Of a DNA stretch of 64,000 nt, positions 60,901 to 64,000 are shown piece after piece. The first letter of the stretch is position 1, and every line of letters starts with the position of its first letter. Source of the DNA: Halobaculum sp. CBA1158 (lineage in GTDB: Archaea; Halobacteriota; Halobacteria; Halobacteriales; Haloferacaceae); NCBI RefSeq assembly GCF_021431925.1, contig NZ_CP090371.1, positions 496,001-560,000 of the forward strand, in the 5' to 3' direction. Below the pieces are notes generated by a model, which was not told where the DNA came from, did no database searches, and was given only the letters and a program-made list of their open reading frames with translations. The translations under genes and the position numbers were made by a program.

Positions 60901-62365
60901 CGCCGGCGGCCTCGTCGACGACGGCGGTGTCGAGTACCGGCTCGGGCGCGATCGTCGTCGCCGTCGCCGTCCCGCTGGTGGCCTCGGCGTGGTCGGTGCG
61001 GCGCGTGATGCGGTAGGTGTACTCCGTGCCGTCGTCCAAGCCGTCGTCGGTGTACGCCGTCGCGCTCAGGTCGGAGACAGTCGCGATCTCGGACCACGTC
61101 GCCCCGCCGTCGGTGGAGCGCTCGACGAGGACGTCCCCGTCGCTCGAGTTGTCGTTGAGCGAGTAGGAGACCGTGATCTCACGCTGCGTCGAGTCATCGA
61201 GCGACTCAAGCGTCGGCGCGGGCAGCGGCGTCGTGCCTTCAGCTTCGTTGCTAAGTTCGGAATCGACCCCCCCGCTGTACCGCGCCTGCACCCGGTAAAA
61301 GTAACTCTCCCCGTCGGTCGCGTCGATGTCCGCGTCCGTATACGTCGTCCCCGCTGTCGTGGCTATCTCGGTGTAGTCGCCAACCGTTGAGCCACTCGTA
61401 TCTGCGCGGTAGACGGCGTACTCGTCTGCATCGCGAGCGCCGTCCCATGCGAGATCGATCTCCGATGACGACTCGTCGGTGACGACAAGTGACGACGGAT
61501 CGGTCGCGACCGTCTCAGTTACCGTCCACTCAGACTCGGTCTGGTTCGCGCGTGCCCGGACTTTGAACTCGTGTGTGTTCGTCGACGCTGCCGCCGTGTA
61601 TGTGACCGAGGTTGCCGTCGGTGTCGCGACCGTGGTGAACCCACCGCCGTCCTCGCTGACCTGGAGTTGGTAGTCGTCGGCCTCGGTCACGCCATCCCAC
61701 GACACCTCGATCTCCTCGTCATCGACGACCGTCTGAGACGCCGTCGCCGGCGCGGGCGGAGACGGCAGCCGGAGATGATCGAGGTCGTACGTGTTCGTCG
61801 TCGATCCGTCCGTTGACTGCGCTTCTGCACCAACCCCGCCAGACGTGAACGTCGTGTCTGTCCCCGAGAACTGAGCCACTTCGGTGCCGCTGCCGTCGGT
61901 GATCGTGACGACGTGTTCGCCACTTGCAGTCGCCGGGGTATCCCACGCGATCTCGGCCGTGTAGTACGTATCTGCGGACAGCGAGACATCCGACGTTGAC
62001 GCAAACTCGCCGCCGCCGCCGATTGCCGTGAGCGACGCGTTAGACGACGAGATCAGCAGTCGGTACGAGTCCGGGCGGGTGTTCGTCCCAGCCGTCTCAG
62101 ATTGACAGGCGTACAGGATCCACAACGATTCGGACCCGTCTGCAGCTCCGAGACGGAAGTCGGCACGGAACCGATCGCCAGAATCCGGGTACGCCGCAAG
62201 CCCTGACGTAGACGCGATCGTCTCTCCGTCAGAGTCGTCAGTAACTCCGCGTGCAGCAGTATTCCCGTCCGTCGCCGACGATGTTTGTGTCTCCCATCCC
62301 GGAGACCCCTTCGAGCCGCTGAAGCTGTCCAGCCCCGACTCGAAGCTCGTTATCAACTGGACCAT
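57908..62365 (-). CDS. Giant lectin/fibronectin-III protein, probable viral tail or receptor-binding protein
   Basis: 1485 residues. Residues 1-200 look like a concanavalin/LamG-type jelly roll (FRADFRLGAADGSESLWILY, YYTAEIAWD). About 205-760 holds six or seven fibronectin type III domains with the repeated W-x-x-N/D...Y-x-x-R pattern, such as EIDLAWDGARDADEYAVYR and TYDYRIRPYT. The last 700 residues include a phage-tail-like region with DEEGQTW, tail-hub-like strands and FRGEATTAG. No signal peptide, so it is not a cell-wall protein. The start ATG 62365 directly abuts the upstream stop. Confidence 0.8.
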   Translation of the reverse strand: MVQLITSFESGLDSFSGSKGSPGWETQTSSATDGNTAARGVTDDSDGETIASTSGLAAYPDSGDRFRADFRLGAADGSESLWILYACQSETAGTNTRPDSYRLLISSSNASLTAIGGGGEFASTSDVSLSADTYYTAEIAWDTPATASGEHVVTITDGSGTEVAQFSGTDTTFTSGGVGAEAQSTDGSTTNTYDLDHLRLPSPPAPATASQTVVDDEEIEVSWDGVTEADDYQLQVSEDGGGFTTVATPTATSVTYTAAASTNTHEFKVRARANQTESEWTVTETVATDPSSLVVTDESSSEIDLAWDGARDADEYAVYRADTSGSTVGDYTEIATTAGTTYTDADIDATDGESYFYRVQARYSGGVDSELSNEAEGTTPLPAPTLESLDDSTQREITVSYSLNDNSSDGDVLVERSTDGGATWSEIATVSDLSATAYTDDGLDDGTEYTYRITRRTDHAEATSGTATATTIAPEPVLDTAVVDEAAGDVIDITGTDTGNSELRHAIEVLRVDLAGDSWTETGEEIPAQAGDGNDLTGSTAALLDGERYRVRLKTEFPDATATSNRIARTTDLPNEDQPQLGNGVEDEIAVDRESIVSDYGDVRIQTRETGEEAWDDTAEGWDEQVLPYDELTTTFVGREDGEEYEVRARTETEHVDGAWTDPVAIITKFPGATQLQATAQGRTSVLLEWTDNADNEIGQDVQRREVLADGSVTDWRPIDDAGPNAESYTDDGVRPGTTYDYRIRPYTDDTEALSNVDQATTDTARVQTSPVPATGPYVEVDHPDGRTLTPTVLDDDWTPQVKQRPTVSITVPQRDGWEALEGEPMRVWLDGHQLPIDTLEGVTDTVGGETSTTTLEATGAQALDEYTDDIQIDQQETHLAARDIIDQYTPYGRNVDDPATDTRADVLMLSVSGASIADELLAPPTATDPLSIGQIDGAAQLQTGWFREIEDVDYTGVQRFADADGNDGEWSSNRCVALSEAGDGFSVDISVDHEIPPGEFEVRFLDAVVDGNPAYEVRLDGDVVDTVGADTLGTDADRFDLGWGVGFELNSSSTITPGIYSVTLECTAAGSGTIYADVAHVRDDRESYTFDDTPVDGVVQGPEQYPAETEVVLDDIASIEQVVAGELEVVMSSTAGSQAVAVSNDEGQTWIEASNAETVSGEFASASNQIRARVTLSRYASDPTTSPAQGDSGQSVDDLEVRASLEDTPVTFDASYRDRLSAVLADLAQDGRMVWEVRRDPNAPADDPEGYIIEWTQIGQRTRESTQPVTRLERRTTLETAYDRVVVFGRSTRATDVEWSVDEVGTLTGLGDSWVVPGSERIYDPDTGETYERGEDYRIEWDIGGIEILPNSQLATGTTYAADYDWRFRGEATTAGVDASEARTTEQAIPGATSGRECDQLALSVLKDVQEAQVEAEITLLESRPDVPLVEALSHPRLPPGPQEVRGVDDGAGDERRYRLANRRTVEEIVADVREDIDNLADVV

Positions 62366-63526
62366 CTACCGCCGCACCTCCCCAGACCGCTTGACCAACC
62401 CAGCCTCCGAGCCGGGCGTCTCGACGCTCCCGCTTGCCGTCGGCTCCAGCAGGTCGACCAGCCCGCTCGGCGTCGGCTCGCCGGTCGCCCGCGACCACTG
62501 GATCAGATCCCAGCCGCGATGCCACCGGCCGTCGACGGTCGCCAACTCGCCCGTCGAAGCGTTCTCGAACACGACCTGCGCTTGGATGCGAGCGGGCCCG
62601 AGATAGACGAGGTCGATATCCACCGGCTCCCAGTCGCTCGCGGGGAGTGCGATGTCGGTCCACGCGCCGTCGCCGCCGGCGGCGCTGGCGTCCCACTCTT
62701 CAGCGGTGAGGGTGCCCGCGTCCTCGTCGACGCGCACGCGGATGGCGCGCGTCGAGAGCACGAGCGCCGCGTCACTCCCGATCTCGTGAGACGTGGCGAA
62801 CACTCGCTGCCAGTTGATCACGCCGTCACTCTCCTTGTCGGCGTAGCCGCGGGTGTCGTGGGCGACGCAGTCGCGCTCGTACTCCTGGGCGTACGGGAGT
62901 TTGTACGTGAGCGCTGGCGCGTCGGTCGGGGCGCTCGTCGGATCGTACAGGTCCACGTCACCGTGGACCGTCTCGGTCGTGTCGACCGGCGTCGCCGACG
63001 TGAGGTCGCCCGAAGTGGTGTCGTACCAGCGCGTGAGCGTTGCCCGGGCGTCGACGCCGACGTACTGCTGCTCGGTCGTCGGCGTCGCGATGTCCTGCTC
63101 GATCGAGGCGTTCGGCGACGTGTGAACGGCGCGCAACTGCTGGGCGCGCGTCCCCGCCGCCTCCAGTTCGACCGAGTACCGATGAAGCCGGCCGGCCGCC
63201 TGCGGGCGCTCGGGCTCGGTCGTCGCCGACTGGAGGATGTAGTACCCATCCGTGAGGTCGTCGACGGCGTCGCTGCCGTACACGGGGACCACGGAGAACC
63301 CTGCGCTGGCAGCGCCGGCCAACTCCTCCAGCGACTCGGCGAGTTCGTCGGCCGCGATGCCGCCGAACACGCCCGATATCGTCCGCGTGTTGGGCGTCTG
63401 TGCCGTCGCCTCGGCCGTCGCCGGCGCGTTCAACGCCGCGTTCTCGGCAGTCTGCTTGGCCGCTGCCGACGACGCTGTCTGTTGGACTGCCTGGTCGAGT
63501 GGGATCGCGTACGCGTAGAGTGTCAT
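62366..63526 (-). CDS. Probable viral tail-module protein
   Basis: 386 residues from ATG 63526. A helical Ala/Gln-rich start (QAVQQTASSAAAKQTAENAALNAPATAEA) leads into beta-rich domains with RLHRYSVELEAAGTRAQQLRAV and a C-terminal VPVDIDLVYLGPARIQAQVVFENASTGE-like strand set. It ends exactly where the giant gene begins (no gap). It recalls distal tail or baseplate parts; the exact role is unknown. Confidence 0.65.
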   Translation of the reverse strand: MTLYAYAIPLDQAVQQTASSAAAKQTAENAALNAPATAEATAQTPNTRTISGVFGGIAADELAESLEELAGAASAGFSVVPVYGSDAVDDLTDGYYILQSATTEPERPQAAGRLHRYSVELEAAGTRAQQLRAVHTSPNASIEQDIATPTTEQQYVGVDARATLTRWYDTTSGDLTSATPVDTTETVHGDVDLYDPTSAPTDAPALTYKLPYAQEYERDCVAHDTRGYADKESDGVINWQRVFATSHEIGSDAALVLSTRAIRVRVDEDAGTLTAEEWDASAAGGDGAWTDIALPASDWEPVDIDLVYLGPARIQAQVVFENASTGELATVDGRWHRGWDLIQWSRATGEPTPSGLVDLLEPTASGSVETPGSEAGLVKRSGEVRR

Positions 63527-63595
63527 GGGTCTGGTGGGTATGTATCAAAAGCTGCGTTCGAGGGCAGTCTCGACGGTCGCGAGCGCCGGCCGGCG

Positions 63596-64000
63596 TTAGG
63601 GGAGGCGCTGGAGTTGCGACAGCGCCTGGTCGACATCGAGGACGGAGACGGCGGTGAAGCTCACGTCCGCCGCCGTCGGGTCGTCGTTGACGATCGCCGT
63701 CTCGGGGTCCTCCAGGCCGACCGTCAGCGGCTCGTAGATCCCCGACTCGGAGTGCTCGAACAGCTCCAGCGTCGCCGGCGTGAACGAGTCGCCCGCGACG
63801 CCGTTCCGGATGTACGACATGAGCACCGCCTGCTGGGCTTCCTTGTGTGCTCCCGTCGCCGTGTGTTTGTTCGGACCGACCGTCGGGTCTGGAGAACTAC
63901 CCCATTGGTAGGGCTCAGTTGAATTCGGCTTGGTCGTCGTCGTCGGTGCCTCGGCGTCGATCGCGAAGGCGTGTTGCCCGCCGCCGCTCACGCGGACCGT
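63596..64000 (-). CDS. Probable viral structural protein, incomplete at window edge
   Basis: The frame is open to the last base; a GTG at 63991 could start a 131-residue protein (VSGGGQHAFAIDAEAP), but the three preceding codons continue the reading and the real start may lie outside. AVLMSYIRNGVAGDSFTPATLELFEHSE and DVSFTAVSVLDVDQALSQLQRL suggest a mixed fold. Upstream of the tail-like genes on the same strand. Confidence 0.6.
   Translation of the reverse strand, partial: TVRVSGGGQHAFAIDAEAPTTTTKPNSTEPYQWGSSPDPTVGPNKHTATGAHKEAQQAVLMSYIRNGVAGDSFTPATLELFEHSESGIYEPLTVGLEDPETAIVNDDPTAADVSFTAVSVLDVDQALSQLQRLP

Larger units (their letters stand above)
42745..64000. mobile_element. Provirus (left part), integrated at a tRNA gene
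   Basis: Bounded on the left by the tRNA-end att site and the integrase. Contents: integrase, a dense minus-strand early operon (44.05-48.08 kb), divergent ribbon-helix-helix regulators, an Orc1/Cdc6-like ATPase, a second minus-strand operon with a homing endonuclease (50.6-53.55 kb), a HerA-like ATPase, a DUF3800-like gene, and large minus-strand genes with lectin and fibronectin domains. The last set resembles tail or receptor-binding modules of haloarchaeal tailed viruses. Capsid, portal and terminase genes are not in view, so the class is inferred. Confidence 0.85.

Overview
The window is a haloarchaeal chromosome segment, most like Halorubrum/Haloferax relatives (order Haloferacales). 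The evidence is its very high GC content with acidic proteins, leaderless genes with TATA elements about 25-30 nt upstream of the start, Tat/lipobox lipoproteins, an S-layer glycoprotein with a PGF-CTERM tail, an archaeosortase, diphthine synthase, and a heme-copper oxidase flanked by small haloarchaeal membrane proteins.

Layout. 0-17.3 kb is mostly core genome: a GT-C-like membrane glycosyltransferase, a UspA protein, the oxidase subunit I cluster, a DRG-type GTPase, an FG-GAP propeller lipoprotein, a duplicated VOC protein, a broken VapBC module, an AI-2E-type permease and two Tat lipoproteins. 17.4-26.6 kb is an unusual island. The major S-layer glycoprotein gene (csg) and the archaeosortase gene (artA) that should process its product lie about 3 kb apart. 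Six toxin-antitoxin modules or remnants surround them, and three copies of a 57-72 bp direct repeat follow csg and two of the modules, so that each module sits in its own repeat-bounded interval.

26.7-37.5 kb holds dph5 and a ten-gene minus-strand late cobalamin synthesis and salvage cluster (cobT-cbiA-HAD-cbiB-cobS-cobY-cobD-cbiZ, then cobO-cbiP), with most genes overlapping by a few bases. Together these genes amidate and adenosylate cobyrinate, attach aminopropanol phosphate, activate with GTP and join the lower ligand. 37.9-42.6 kb is a small defence and stability island: a single-chain Type IIG restriction-methylase and an HTH/PemK-like pair.

From 42.75 kb to the end lies the left part of a provirus integrated at a tRNA 3' end. 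It has a tyrosine integrase beside the att site, a long minus-strand operon of small zinc-finger and HTH proteins, divergent ribbon-helix-helix regulators around a palindromic operator, an Orc1/Cdc6-like ATPase, a LAGLIDADG endonuclease, a HerA-like ATPase with a long coiled coil, a low-GC DUF3800-like gene, and minus-strand genes for a 1485-residue fibronectin-III protein and its neighbours, probably tail or adhesion proteins. The right end, and the expected complete tRNA gene, lie beyond the window.
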